Positions 20,838 to 20,941 of a DNA stretch of 20,941 nt are shown here, one piece after another. Positions within the stretch are counted from its first letter, which is position 1. Each line of letters opens with the position of its first letter. The notes under the pieces were generated by a model. It worked only from the letters and a program-made list of their open reading frames with translations, ran no database searches and had not been told where the DNA came from. This DNA comes from a virus: the IMG/VR virus record IMGVR_UViG_3300025646_000464, positions 1 through 20,941 of that record; one strand, 5' to 3'. Both the position numbers and the translations under genes were made by a program.

Positions 20838-20941
20838 ATGCCTAGCACATACACTACAAATCTTGGTATTGAGAAGATTGCTACTGGTGAGCAGTCAGGT
20901 ACATGGGGAACCACCACCAATACCAACTTTGATCTGATTGA
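20838..20941 (+). CDS. Probable tail fibre / virion protein, 3' truncated by window
   Basis: Thirty-four codons are visible, beginning MPSTYTTNLGIEKIATGEQS and continuing GTWGTTTNTNFDLI. The T[GT]E.SGTWG..TNTN signature is typical of the N-termini of phage tail fibre or tail-associated virion proteins in marine podoviruses. AGAGGA at 20825-20830 is seven bases upstream of the ATG. The rest lies beyond the window, so total length and the receptor-binding region are unknown. Confidence 0.8.
   Translation, partial: MPSTYTTNLGIEKIATGEQSGTWGTTTNTNFDLI

Noticed and set aside
1-20941. Prophage or plasmid signs (integrase, att sites, tRNA, insertion sequence)
   Set aside because: None was recognised in the window, so temperate lifestyle or integration cannot be claimed despite the parS-like site.

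Overview
The window looks like part of a tailed bacteriophage genome: the packaging, head, lysis and short-tail module of a podovirus-like phage. The gene content and protein flavour (P22-type portal, gp4-like adaptor, small basic head proteins, co-chaperonin, low-complexity proline/glutamine-rich proteins) resemble uncultured marine phages infecting Proteobacteria. That host assignment is inference; nothing in the window proves it. All 33 genes lie on the plus strand, mostly butted together or overlapping by 1 to 8 bases (TAATG, TGATG and ATGA junctions). No integrase, tRNA, rRNA, CRISPR array or insertion sequence was seen. The only intergenic gap over 100 bases is 14117-14231.

Layout. 1-806: 3' part of the large terminase. 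811-4730: three poorly characterised proteins: a polyproline protein, a Pro/Gln-rich protein with internal repeats, and a protein with a HELQH zinc-protease-like motif. 4734-5576: a predicted lipoprotein. 5608-8058: portal. 8060-9514: a short basic protein and a repeat-rich Gly/Pro/Gln protein. 9514-10450: lysis cassette (three-TM holin family, second small membrane protein, M15-type peptidase endolysin). 10507-14116: small helical protein, GroES-like co-chaperonin, scaffold-like protein, two virion-type proteins and the major capsid protein, closed by a strong intrinsic terminator.

After the terminator comes a perfect 16-bp palindrome identical to a chromosomal parS (ParB-binding) sequence, sitting inside a candidate extended -10 promoter. 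From 14232 the tail-side module begins: three virion-type proteins, a run of small Lys/Arg-rich cysteine-containing proteins (15728-17715) with a coiled-coil/TM protein and an unknown 187-aa protein among them, two head-tail adaptor-like proteins, conserved small proteins, a tail protein of tandem 22-aa and 11-aa repeats, and the start of a probable tail fibre gene cut by the window edge.

The genes form a coherent assembly line. Terminase pumps DNA through the portal into a head built from scaffold and capsid protein, probably folded with help from the phage GroES and host GroEL. Adaptors and tail proteins close the head, and holin plus endolysin release progeny. The most unexpected elements are the parS-like palindrome, a heptapeptide (x-x-G-G-x-[IVA] type) shared by six otherwise unrelated proteins, and the metallopeptidase-like protein in the packaging module.
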